Shown piece by piece: positions 8,740 through 16,147 of a DNA stretch of 31,281 bases (positions are counted from its first letter, which is position 1; each line of letters opens with the position of its first letter). Source of the stretch: JAFGHJ01 sp964606065 (GTDB lineage Bacteria > Hydrothermota > UBA3072); contig CAZSEX010000022.1 in assembly GCA_964606065.1 (NCBI GenBank), positions 1-31,281 of the forward strand, given 5' to 3'. A program made the translations under genes and the position numbers. The notes below the pieces were generated by a model. That model was not told where the DNA came from and did no database searches. It saw only the letters and a program-made list of their open reading frames with translations.

Positions 8740-9892
8740 TTTTTCCCCCAATCGAGCAAATAACAGAGAGAGCATTTTTTGTCTGTTTAACATCATGTGC
8801 CCTAAAAATTGAAACGCCTTTTAAATAGGAATAAACCGCGGTAGCTATTGAAGCATCCAATCTGTTTTTGGCTTCTTCTTCGCCAGTTATCCTGCCGATA
8901 AATGATTTTCTCGATGTACCTATAAGAACCGGAAAACCCAAGGAAGTAAATTCTTCCAATTTTGATAAAATAGTTAAATTGTCTTCCTGTCTTTTTCCGA
9001 ATCCTATTCCCGGATCCAATATTATACTGTTCTGGTCAATACCATTTGAAAGGCAAAACTCTATTCTTTCTTCAAAAAATTCTCCGATTTCTTTCATAAC
9101 GTTTTCGTAATAGGGTTCTTTCTGCATTGTTTCCGGGGTTCCTTTCATATGCATAAGAACAACTTTCGTATTATAATTTCGTATAATATCAACAATTCGT
9201 TTATCCATTCTCAAAGCAGATATGTCGTTAACAATTTCTGCTCCATGTGATAAAGCTGCTTCTGCTACTTCCGATTTATAAGTATCGATGGAAACCTGTA
9301 TAGAGCTCTTCTCAAACAAAGGAAAAACCTCTTTGAGTCTATTCAATTCTTCCTCGACTCCCAATCTTTCGGAACCCGGTCTGGAAGATTCCGCTCCTAC
9401 ATCTATTATGTCGGCTCCTTCTTTTTCTATCTCTACAAATCGTCTCTTAGCATCCTGCTCTTTGAAATAATCTCCGCCGTCAGAAAAAGAGTCGGGAGTA
9501 ATATTCAGTACACCCATAATAGAAAAAGCCATCGGAGCATAATCTTCCTTCAATATTTCAATAATTTTATCACCCAGTTCCGGCAATCCAAAATCCTGTT
9601 TTTTAAATTCTTCGGCAATCAGTTTTAGCTCTCGAAAGGTCCCGGGAAGAAGTACCGTAGAACTCTTGATATTGCCGGTAATAACATCCCGGTGAACAAC
9701 TGCATCACTTCCTCTCGAAATCGCAACCTGTTTTATTATATTAGCCGCCGCAGAAGAAACCCCCTCAATTTCCAGCACTTGAAAAAGCGTTTTTTCAGCC
9801 ATAGTTTTTTTGACATCATTATAAACGTCTACAATTTCCAGAGCCGATTCCGCTTCTTTTAAGTTTTTAATCGATTTCTTTTTAACTTTCAT
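8732..9892 (-). CDS. folP: Dihydropteroate synthase with N-terminal extension
   Basis: Joins para-aminobenzoate to dihydropterin pyrophosphate in folate synthesis. About 120 residues precede the TIM-barrel domain, which has every expected motif: MGVLNITPDSFSDGG, GADIIDVGAESSRPG, SIDTYKSEVAEAAL, VLMHMKGTPETMQ, DPGIGFGK, GTSRKSFIG and RAHDV. The catalytic core therefore looks canonical. The extension (ALFRV-like segment TLFQVLEIEGVSSAAANIIKQ, ending GLPELGDKI) resembles the extra domain in long DHPS proteins of some anaerobes; its role is unknown. I prefer ATG 9892 (386 residues), which overlaps the folE stop by 11 bases; TTG 9898 would add two residues. Neither has a strong ribosome site, so coupling to folE is likely. 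Confidence 0.93.
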   Translation of the reverse strand: MKVKKKSIKNLKEAESALEIVDVYNDVKKTMAEKTLFQVLEIEGVSSAAANIIKQVAISRGSDAVVHRDVITGNIKSSTVLLPGTFRELKLIAEEFKKQDFGLPELGDKIIEILKEDYAPMAFSIMGVLNITPDSFSDGGDYFKEQDAKRRFVEIEKEGADIIDVGAESSRPGSERLGVEEELNRLKEVFPLFEKSSIQVSIDTYKSEVAEAALSHGAEIVNDISALRMDKRIVDIIRNYNTKVVLMHMKGTPETMQKEPYYENVMKEIGEFFEERIEFCLSNGIDQNSIILDPGIGFGKRQEDNLTILSKLEEFTSLGFPVLIGTSRKSFIGRITGEEEAKNRLDASIATAVYSYLKGVSIFRAHDVKQTKNALSVICSIGGKNG

Positions 9893-10442
9893 AACCAATA
9901 AGATTCAAAGCTTCCAGACGGGTTGTCTCTTTCTTAAAAGCGCCTCTTATCGCGGAAGTAACGGTTTTCTGACCGGCTTTTTTCAATCCCTGTATTTCAA
10001 GACAAAGTTGCCGTGCCTCGATAATCACAAGTGTTCCCATAGGTTTCAAAACACTCATTATAGAATCAGCGATCCCGGCAGTCATTCTCTCCTGTAACTG
10101 AAGTCGCTCGGAATAAATCTGAACTATCTCCACTAAATTGGAGTAACCCGTTATTTTATCATCTTTAGGTATATAAGCAATATGAACCTTACCAAAAAAA
10201 GGCAATAAATGATGTTCGCAAAAAGAATAAAAAGGTATGTCTTTCAATATTATAATTTCATCGTAATGCGGTGTTTTGTATACTCTTATTGCTTTTTCTG
10301 GATTTTCATTTATTCCCTTAAAAAGTTCCGAATAAAGCTTCGCCACCCTTGTGGGTGTACGCTTTAGACCTTCTCTTTCCGGATCATCTCCGATGGCTTT
10401 AATTATTTCTTTTACCGCGTTTTCTATTCTTTTTTGATCCAT
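9882..10442 (-). CDS. folE: GTP cyclohydrolase I homologue with altered substrate pocket
   Basis: A 186-residue FolE-family protein, the first enzyme of dihydropteridine synthesis from GTP. The zinc ligands are present (C75, H78 of CEHH, and C147), as are EGLKRTPTR (24-32), the QLQER guanine-contact segment (115-119) and KTVTSAIRGAF. Several residues that bind the GTP triphosphate or act in catalysis in E. coli FolE are changed: LSKxxR reads YSNLVE (100-105) and HxCxxxRG reads QLCLEIQG (145-152). It could still make dihydroneopterin triphosphate or act on a modified substrate. ATG 10442 has an excellent AAAGGAG site and lies 44 bases inside the end of ftsH; folP follows with overlap, supporting a folate role. 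Confidence 0.85.
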   Translation of the reverse strand: MDQKRIENAVKEIIKAIGDDPEREGLKRTPTRVAKLYSELFKGINENPEKAIRVYKTPHYDEIIILKDIPFYSFCEHHLLPFFGKVHIAYIPKDDKITGYSNLVEIVQIYSERLQLQERMTAGIADSIMSVLKPMGTLVIIEARQLCLEIQGLKKAGQKTVTSAIRGAFKKETTRLEALNLIGYES

Positions 10443-12249
10443 AAATTATCTCCTTTACTTCGTCTCCAGTAAGAACTTCCTTTTCAAGAAGCGCTTTCGC
10501 AATTTTATCCAATTTGGTCCTATTTTTCTTTATTATGCTTTTTGCCCTTTTATGCGCTTCTTCTACGAATTTCTTAATTTCGAGATCTACCTGATGGGCA
10601 GTTTCTTCGGAATATTCTCTTTCTCTTGCAAGACGTTTACCCAAAAAAATACCGTCGGTATCTCTTTCAAGGGTGATAGCGCCAAGATGTTCACTCATAC
10701 CCCATTCACATATCATTTTCCTCGCAATTTCAGTTGCGTTTTGAAGATCATTACCGGCACCGGTCGAAACGGTCTTAAACTCCAGCTCCTCAGCCGCTCT
10801 ACCCCCGAGCAAAACAGTCAACCGCGCATCAAGATATTCCTTGGAATAAGTTCTCTTATCGTCGAGTGGCAATTGTTGAGTGAGCCCAAGCGAAGCCCCC
10901 CTGGGAATTATGGTTACCTTATGAATCGGGTCGCTTTTTTCCGTAAAAAGCGATGCGAGAGTGTGTCCCGCTTCATGATAAGCAATAAGTTTCTTTTCTT
11001 CGTCGGATAGAATCATGGATTTCCTTTCTCTTCCCATTAAAATTTTATCTTTCGCTTCATCAAAATCTGCGCCATCTACTTTACTTTTACCTCTTGAAGC
11101 CGCAATTAAAGCCGCCTCATTACACAAATTCTGTATATCCGCTCCGCTGAAACCCGGGGTTGTTTTAGCAACAACGGATAAATCGACATTCCCGGATAAA
11201 GGTATCTTCTTTGTGTGCACCTTGAGAATGGCTTCTCTGCCCTTCATATCGGGCATAGGAACGACAACTCTGCGGTCGAAGCGTCCAGGTCTAAGTAGCG
11301 CGGGGTCAAGTATATCGGGGCGATTTGTTGCAGCAAGAATAATTATACCCAGATTGGGGTCGAATCCGTCCATTTCAACGAGTAAAGCGTTTAATGTTTG
11401 TTCTCTTTCATCGTGCCCCCCACCTATCCCGGCTCCCCTATATCGCCCGACCGCGTCTATTTCATCAATAAAAACAATGCAGGGAGTGTTTATTTTGGCT
11501 TTCCTGAATAGATCCCTAACTCTGGAAGCACCTACACCTACAAACATTTCCACAAAATCTGATCCGCTTATCGAATAATAAGGAACTTTTGCTTCTCCCG
11601 CGACTGCTCTCGCCAGAAGAGTTTTTCCGGTGCCGGGCGCACCCACCAGTAAAATTCCCTTTGGTATCTGCGCTCCTAATTTCTTGAATTTTGAAGGGTT
11701 TCTGAGGAACTCGACGATTTCCTGCAATTCCTGTTTGACTTCATCTACACCCGCCACGTCTTCAAAGGTGACATTTACTGAGGTAAAACGTATTTCTCTC
11801 GCTCTGCTCTGCCCAAAACTCAAGGCTTCATTCGCGCTTCCTCGAATTCTATTCATCACAAAAAGCAACAAAAATACCATTAATAATACCGGTAACAAAA
11901 ACTGACCTACGATTTTTAATATATCTATTTTTGTTTCGGTCTTTACTTCGACACGCCTTTTTATTAATTCTTTGGGTAATTCCGCGTCTTCAAATGGAAG
12001 TCTGGTCTTTATTAGTTTTTCCTCTGTTTTAGTCTCCGCTGTAATATCATTACCGGAAAAAGTTACTTTAGTTATTTTTTCATTTTCAACCATTTCCCAG
12101 AACTTAGTAAAACTTACCTCTTCGGGTTTTTCCATCTGCGTATACTGAAGCAGTATATATAAACCGCCGAAAATCGCAGCCCAGATTAATATAACTTTAA
12201 TAAACTGATTTCTGTTTTGCTGTTCTTTTTTATTTTTCTCTTCAGGCAT
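10399..12249 (-). CDS. ftsH: ATP-dependent zinc metalloprotease FtsH
   Basis: A membrane-bound AAA+ protease that degrades misfolded membrane proteins and short-lived regulators. In its 616 residues: TM1 (about 17-35), a periplasmic domain, TM2 (115-133), Walker A GAPGTGKT (203-210), Walker B IVFIDE (258-263), the second region of homology ending RPGRFDRR, zinc-binding HEAGH (425-429) and a downstream GAGNDLQNAT segment with the third zinc ligand. The highly charged C-terminus runs 44 bases into folE. ATG 12249 overlaps the tilS stop by 8 bases and has GAGGTG upstream. The tilS-ftsH order is widely conserved in bacteria. Nothing unusual in the catalytic parts. Confidence 0.97.
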   Translation of the reverse strand: MPEEKNKKEQQNRNQFIKVILIWAAIFGGLYILLQYTQMEKPEEVSFTKFWEMVENEKITKVTFSGNDITAETKTEEKLIKTRLPFEDAELPKELIKRRVEVKTETKIDILKIVGQFLLPVLLMVFLLLFVMNRIRGSANEALSFGQSRAREIRFTSVNVTFEDVAGVDEVKQELQEIVEFLRNPSKFKKLGAQIPKGILLVGAPGTGKTLLARAVAGEAKVPYYSISGSDFVEMFVGVGASRVRDLFRKAKINTPCIVFIDEIDAVGRYRGAGIGGGHDEREQTLNALLVEMDGFDPNLGIIILAATNRPDILDPALLRPGRFDRRVVVPMPDMKGREAILKVHTKKIPLSGNVDLSVVAKTTPGFSGADIQNLCNEAALIAASRGKSKVDGADFDEAKDKILMGRERKSMILSDEEKKLIAYHEAGHTLASLFTEKSDPIHKVTIIPRGASLGLTQQLPLDDKRTYSKEYLDARLTVLLGGRAAEELEFKTVSTGAGNDLQNATEIARKMICEWGMSEHLGAITLERDTDGIFLGKRLAREREYSEETAHQVDLEIKKFVEEAHKRAKSIIKKNRTKLDKIAKALLEKEVLTGDEVKEIIYGSKKNRKRGKRNN

Positions 12250-13585
12250 TTATCACCTCTTTATATCTGATTTTCAATATCTTTTCTGTTTTTTCTGTAA
12301 TCGGTGCTCTATTGCTTCTTTTTATTCCAGGAATCAAAATTATATCTTTACTATCGCAAATAATCGGGTGGTTATCTCTTAAGATTCTGGGAATCTTACT
12401 GTTAATTAATATGTCTTTAAGTTTCTTTGTATCGGCACTTCCAAAAGTAACCATTCTATCGCCATTTTTTTTACTCCGTACCTTTAAAGGCAACTCCAGA
12501 CAATCAAGGTCAAAAAACTCAGACCCTTTTACCTTCAATTCCGCAGGCGGAGAAATCACCTCCGTTTCAATTTTGTAATTTACATAAGATATCTCACCTG
12601 ATAATGGTAATTCTTTCTCTTTTTTCGATAGATTTCTTGCGATAATCACTCTTGAGGGAGTTAATTCTAAATTAAAGCTTTTCAGGTTAACAATTCCTCT
12701 TTTAGGTAAATTTATTATGTGAGCTCTTTTTAATTCCAATTCGCCATTAAAAATATATAACATCTTCCTTAAAATTAAAAACTTACAGGCAGAAGGAAGT
12801 TTTTCAAAAGCTTTTCTTTCAATTTCGGCGTAATTTAGATGTCGGATTATTCTTACAGAACCAACATATTTTTCTAATGCTTCTTCAATATCTTTTAAAT
12901 TATCGATAGTTCTACTTATATTTTCTGCCGCGTTTTCTTGAATCTGTTCCAGGGTAGGAATAAGTTTTAATCTGATTTTATTTCTCAGATAATCTTTACT
13001 TTCATTAGTTGGATCGGTATAAAAAACTATCTTATTTTCGCTCAGGTAATCTATTATTTTATTTTTTCTGATGCCTAAAAGCGGACGCAAGATATCTCCA
13101 TCCAGATAGCTCATCTGAGAAAGACCAAACCCTGAACCTCGAAGAAGCCGGATAAAAAAATTTTCCATTTTATCGTCGAAATTGTGACCCAGAGCTATTA
13201 AATCTGCGTTTTCTTTCTTTTTTGCATTTCTAAGATAAGAAAATCTTAATCTTCTGGCACCTTCTTCAATAGAAAGAGAAAACCTTTTACAATAGTCTCT
13301 AACGTCCGACCCACCCACAATCAACCTGAGTTTTTTCTTTTTTGCTTCTTCTAACACAAAACTCTCCTCTTCTTTAGAATCATCCCGAAGATTATGATTA
13401 AAGTATGCAAGAATTACTTGTAAATTATTATAATCGGATAATAATTCTACAAGTAACGTTGAATCTGGCCCCCCGGAATATCCTACTATAACTCTGTTTA
13501 CTCCTTTAAGGAGTTCCTTCTCTTCTATAAGCTTTTTTATTTGTTTAATCACTGTTGAATATAACAAGATATGGTGAATTTTCAA
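12242..13585 (-). CDS. tilS: tRNA(Ile)-lysidine synthase
   Basis: Attaches lysine to C34 of tRNA-Ile(CAU) so that it reads AUA, using ATP. The N-type ATP-pyrophosphatase loop SGGPDS is at 37-42, followed by YFNHNLR and GHNFDDKMENFFIRLLRGSG, which are TilS hallmarks; the C-terminal region carries the usual KKNGDRM and LKDILINSKIP segments. Length 447 is normal. It is the first gene of the eleven-gene minus-strand block. The start is uncertain: TTG 13585 gives the longest form, but no clear ribosome site is seen there, and TTG 13567 or GTG 13552 are alternatives. No convincing promoter was identified upstream, where repeat words occupy 13614-13698. Confidence 0.93.
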   Translation of the reverse strand: MKIHHILLYSTVIKQIKKLIEEKELLKGVNRVIVGYSGGPDSTLLVELLSDYNNLQVILAYFNHNLRDDSKEEESFVLEEAKKKKLRLIVGGSDVRDYCKRFSLSIEEGARRLRFSYLRNAKKKENADLIALGHNFDDKMENFFIRLLRGSGFGLSQMSYLDGDILRPLLGIRKNKIIDYLSENKIVFYTDPTNESKDYLRNKIRLKLIPTLEQIQENAAENISRTIDNLKDIEEALEKYVGSVRIIRHLNYAEIERKAFEKLPSACKFLILRKMLYIFNGELELKRAHIINLPKRGIVNLKSFNLELTPSRVIIARNLSKKEKELPLSGEISYVNYKIETEVISPPAELKVKGSEFFDLDCLELPLKVRSKKNGDRMVTFGSADTKKLKDILINSKIPRILRDNHPIICDSKDIILIPGIKRSNRAPITEKTEKILKIRYKEVINA

Positions 13586-13658
13586 GTCTAATCTTTGAAA
13601 AATAGTAATTTAAGCCATATTAACCAGAGATTACACAGATTATCACAAGAAAATTGCA

Positions 13659-13675
13659 CCGCAAAGACGCAGAGG
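13659..13675 (+). repeat. Left arm of 17-base inverted repeat (ACCGCAAAGACGCAGAG)
   Basis: This 17-mer recurs exactly, in inverted orientation, at 16118-16134. It lies inside a longer run of word-like sequence (about 13622-13698) that includes AGAGATTACACAGATTA and AACAACAAATCACA. The latter recurs with one mismatch at 18295-18308, and a relaxed form of the former at about 15915-15930. The rest of the 254-base gap between tilS and the esterase holds the esterase promoter. Confidence 0.8.
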
Positions 13676-13768
13676 TCCCGGAGGAACAACAAATCACACG
13701 ATTAGCCTGATATTTTATTTTTTTTATTCGAAACCTCAACTCATAAGATTAAACCTATTTTAAACGGC

Positions 13769-13796
13769 TTGACTATGGAGTATTTATGAGTAATAT
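13769..13796 (+). promoter_or_regulatory. Putative sigma-70-type promoter of the esterase gene
   Basis: TTGACT (13769-13774), 16 bases, then TAATAT (13791-13796, four of six to consensus). The predicted transcript would start about 35 bases before the esterase ATG. The surroundings are very AT-rich, so the -10 placement is approximate. Confidence 0.45.
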
Positions 13797-13839
13797 TATT
13801 TAATATAAAATATATTAACAATTTCAAAGGAGAATAATT

Positions 13840-15015
13840 ATGAAAAAGAGAAAAATGTATTTGAGAACGGTTTTATTGGCGGGGTTGTTCTTACTAACAA
13901 CGAACAGTTTTGCGCAGGATCAGGATTTTTACATTTACCTGTGTTTTGGACAATCGAATATGGAAGGACAGGCAACAATTGAAACAATAGACCAAACAGT
14001 TGATAGTAGTTTCAAGGTTATGGCGGGCGTCGACTGTTCAAGTCCGGCAAGAACAAAGTATTTCTGGTACACCGCTGTTCCACCTTTGTGTCGATGTAAG
14101 ACCGGTTATTACCCTACAGGTCTTTGTCCTGCCGATTATTTTGGTAAAACAATGGTTTTAAATCTTCCAGGCAGTATTAAAATAGGCATTGTTAATGTTT
14201 CAGTAGCCGGCTGCAAAATTGAACTATTCGACAAAGATAGTTACCTGAGTTATCTTGAAAACGCTGAAGAATGGGTGGTTAACATAACCAATAATTTCTA
14301 TAACGGAAACCCCTATGAATATCTTGTCGATCTCGCCGATTCAGCGAAGAAAGATGGCGTTATTAAGGGCATTTTGTTACATCAGGGAGAGTCAAACACG
14401 GGTGAAATCGAATGGCCCTCAAAAGTGAAGAAAGTTTACAACGACCTGATAAATGACCTGGGTCTCGATCCGGATTCTATACCCTTGCTCGCGGGTGAAG
14501 TTTTATATGCTGATCAGGGAGGCGATTGCGCAAGTATGAATTCAATAATCGCGAATCTGCCCGATACTATTTCCAATTCATACGTAATTTCTGCGGAAGG
14601 TTGTCCGGGTATGGATCAATGGCATTTTAACTCGTTAGGTTACAGAGAACTTGGTATACGATACGCAAAGACAATGCTTTCAATAATGGGTTATGATACA
14701 ACTAATCTTCAATATCCTCCAACCAGTGGAGTACAAGAAGAAGTATTTAACGGATATATATTACACCAGAATTATCCGAATCCATTCAGTACTACAACGT
14801 CCATAAAGTACTATTTATCACAAAAAGTCAAAGTTACTTTGGAAATTTTGGATGTTACCGGACAAATAGTTAAGACACTAATTAATGACGTCGAAAATAT
14901 AGGTGAACACACTGTTACTTATGATGGTTCGGATTTTTCAAGCGGTATTTATATTTATCGATTAAGCACTTCGACAGGATTTAAACAAAGCAAAAAAATG
15001 CTTTTGGTAAAGTAA
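13840..15015 (+). CDS. Secreted SGNH-type carbohydrate esterase with T9SS type A sorting domain
   Basis: A 391-residue exported protein. A signal peptide covers about 1-25 (cut after NSFA). The catalytic region resembles sialate O-acetylesterase/CE6 acetylxylan esterase-like SGNH hydrolases: GQSNMEG with nucleophile Ser39 (37-43), HQGESN (181-186) and the Asp-His pair D259/H262 in DQWHFN. It probably removes acetyl groups from extracellular glycans. Residues from about 308 (LHQNYPNPF) to 391 form a type IX secretion C-terminal sorting domain, implying export and surface attachment or release. An unusual Cys-containing stretch lies at 66-96. The start has AAAGGAG 8 bases upstream. It is monocistronic and flanked by repeat-rich gaps, suggesting an acquired accessory gene. 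The exact substrate is not known. Confidence 0.85.
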   Translation: MKKRKMYLRTVLLAGLFLLTTNSFAQDQDFYIYLCFGQSNMEGQATIETIDQTVDSSFKVMAGVDCSSPARTKYFWYTAVPPLCRCKTGYYPTGLCPADYFGKTMVLNLPGSIKIGIVNVSVAGCKIELFDKDSYLSYLENAEEWVVNITNNFYNGNPYEYLVDLADSAKKDGVIKGILLHQGESNTGEIEWPSKVKKVYNDLINDLGLDPDSIPLLAGEVLYADQGGDCASMNSIIANLPDTISNSYVISAEGCPGMDQWHFNSLGYRELGIRYAKTMLSIMGYDTTNLQYPPTSGVQEEVFNGYILHQNYPNPFSTTTSIKYYLSQKVKVTLEILDVTGQIVKTLINDVENIGEHTVTYDGSDFSSGIYIYRLSTSTGFKQSKKMLLVK

Positions 15016-15027
15016 GAAAAGAGAATT

Positions 15028-15115
15028 CAGGAGCCAGAAGCCAGGAGTCAGAATCCCAACCTTTAAGATTTTCAAAATCTTAGTTGAATAGTTAAATTGT
15101 TGAATGGTTGAATAG
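15028..15115. repeat. Word-like intergenic repeats with embedded palindrome
   Basis: Three elements lie in a row downstream of the esterase: a near-tandem AGGAGCCAG/AAGCCAGGAGTCAG run (15028-15054); a palindrome with 9-base arms around one base, TAAGATTTT-C-AAAATCTTA (15064-15082), without a T tract; and TTGAATAGTTAAATTG/TTGAATGGTTGAATAG (15084-15115). A 16-base tandem duplication beginning TTACCATTTTTC follows at 15191-15222 with one mismatch. No coding potential is seen in 15016-15299. A weak A/T-only hairpin followed by T-rich sequence at about 15121-15142 could terminate esterase transcription. Confidence 0.6.
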
Positions 15116-15259
15116 GAAAGACAAAAAAGAGAAGCTTTTTGTTCTTTGTGATTAATTTTTAGGCTGTAGTATTTAGTTTGGAGTTTTTTGTTACCATTTT
15201 TCTATTTTACCATTTTTCAATTTTTCTGATTTTTTTGTAGTTCAAAAATAATTTATGTC

Positions 15260-15285
15260 TTGACAAGGGAATCTTTTTATATAAT
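15260..15285 (+). promoter_or_regulatory. Putative tRNA-Leu promoter
   Basis: A perfect TTGACA (15260-15265) precedes a perfect TATAAT (15280-15285), but the 14-base spacing is short. An overlapping TAATGT at 15282-15287 gives 16 bases. The tRNA begins at 15300. Confidence 0.55.
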
Positions 15286-15299
15286 GTTTGTCCATCTTA

Positions 15300-15385
15300 G
15301 CCGGGGTGGCGGAATCTGGTAGACGCGCATGGTTGAGGGCCATGTGGGATAATATCCTGTGGGGGTTCAAATCCCCCCTCCGGCA
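15300..15385 (+). tRNA. tRNA-Leu (anticodon GAG)
   Basis: An 86-base class II tRNA. The acceptor arm GCCGGGG pairs with CTCCGGC (one G-T pair). The anticodon stem CATGG/CCATG holds the loop TTGAGGG, anticodon GAG, reading CUC/CUU leucine codons. A long variable arm (TGGGATAATATCCTG) and a GGGGGTTCAAATCCCCC T arm are present. CCA is not encoded, matching the cca gene in this window. A run of eight T (15395-15402) just downstream may end transcription. Confidence 0.97.
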
Positions 15386-15421
15386 TTTAATACGTTTTTT
15401 TTATTAATCCAATCAAATATA

Positions 15422-15450
15422 TTGACTTTAGCCGAAAATTCTCTTATAAT
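15422..15450 (+). promoter_or_regulatory. Near-consensus promoter of the 125-residue protein
   Basis: TTGACT (15422-15427), exactly 17 bases, then perfect TATAAT (15445-15450). The expected start near 15457 leaves about 14 bases of leader, consisting almost only of the AAAGGAGG ribosome site and the ATG. This is one of the best promoters in the window and predicts strong expression. Confidence 0.8.
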
Positions 15451-15470
15451 TATATAAAAGGAGGCTAAAA

Positions 15471-15848
15471 ATGGAAAAAAATGAAGATTTTAGCCTTATA
15501 GAAGATGCTTTTGTAAGTCTTGAAGGTGATGGTATTTCGTATAAGGAAACTTTCATTTCCCCGGAAACCTTTAAAAACAGAAATCCTCAAAAAATTGGAG
15601 AATTACTTGAAGAAACCTCACTAATACTCGAAGAGAGAACCAAATATATCGAGTTTGAAGAGTGGGAAGAAATAAGTGATGACATGCCCTACAACACCCT
15701 ACATAAAGGAATTCAAGGAATAAGAGAATTAGGCGGAGTTATAAAAAAATTGGAAAAAATCGAGAGCAGTGATTTAGACTGGAAATTAATAGGAGAACTA
15801 GTTCGAATTACAGCTTCCCTACTTAATCATATAAATAAGACAAGATAG
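15471..15848 (+). CDS. Acidic protein of unknown function
   Basis: I do not recognise this 125-residue protein. It is rich in Glu and has no signal peptide or membrane segment. The N-terminal half is mixed (an SYKETFISPETF stretch at about 28-39). The second half is predicted helical (KIGELLEETSLILEERTKYIEFEEWEEI and, near the end, LIGELVRITASLLNHINKTR), suggesting a small cytoplasmic helical protein. ATG 15471 has AAAGGAGG six bases upstream and a near-consensus promoter close by. It is a single gene after tRNA-Leu and ahead of repeat-rich DNA, inside the segment bracketed by the 17-base inverted repeat. Coding reality is well supported by promoter, ribosome site and composition; function is open. 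Confidence 0.75.
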   Translation: MEKNEDFSLIEDAFVSLEGDGISYKETFISPETFKNRNPQKIGELLEETSLILEERTKYIEFEEWEEISDDMPYNTLHKGIQGIRELGGVIKKLEKIESSDLDWKLIGELVRITASLLNHINKTR

Positions 15849-16020
15849 GGTCAGGTATTAGGTTCTGGTTAAAACAAAAATCCACACCACCCTTTTTCTT
15901 AAACAACAAATAGTAGAAATTACACAAATAAATTAATTTTTTTCTATATTGGTGCTATTCTTGAGATTTGTTTTTTCTAAATTTGGGTTCGGTGAAGGGT
16001 TTTAAACAACAATTTCTTTT

Positions 16021-16050
16021 TTCTTTGTGCTCTCCGTGTCTCTTTGTGAT
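16021..16050 (-). repeat. CACAAAG/CACGGAG-type repeat word
   Basis: Read on the minus strand this stretch is a run of ATCACAAAGAGACACGGAGA-like units ending GCACAAAGAA. It belongs to the same word family as 16118-16134 and 18180-18200 (AACCACAAAGTGCACAAAG). The gap 15849-16147 also holds a GGTCAGGTATTAGGTTCTGG word at about 15850-15870. The short open frames crossing it appear to be translated repeats, so I see no gene in this gap. Confidence 0.6.
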
Positions 16051-16117
16051 AATAATTATGGGGGTTGAGATGTTTTTTAAACAAACATATATATTTTTTG
16101 CTGTTTTACTCTGTGTT

Positions 16118-16134
16118 CTCTGCGTCTTTGCGGT
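16118..16134 (-). repeat. Right arm of 17-base inverted repeat
   Basis: The exact reverse complement of 13659-13675. It lies 14 bases beyond the stop codon of the first GGDEF-like gene, preceded on the plus strand by the related CTCTGTGTT. Together the arms enclose the esterase, tRNA-Leu and the 125-residue protein, about 2.4 kb. Confidence 0.8.
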
Positions 16135-16147
16135 TCAAAAAGAAAAA

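Noticed and set aside
8740..8796. Longer CdaA N-terminus starting at 8796
   Set aside because: It would overlap folP by 65 bases and add residues atypical of the family; ATG 8739 fits better.
10552..11905. Long plus-strand open frames opposite ftsH
   Set aside because: Antisense shadows of a highly conserved gene; no ribosome sites and no recognisable protein features.
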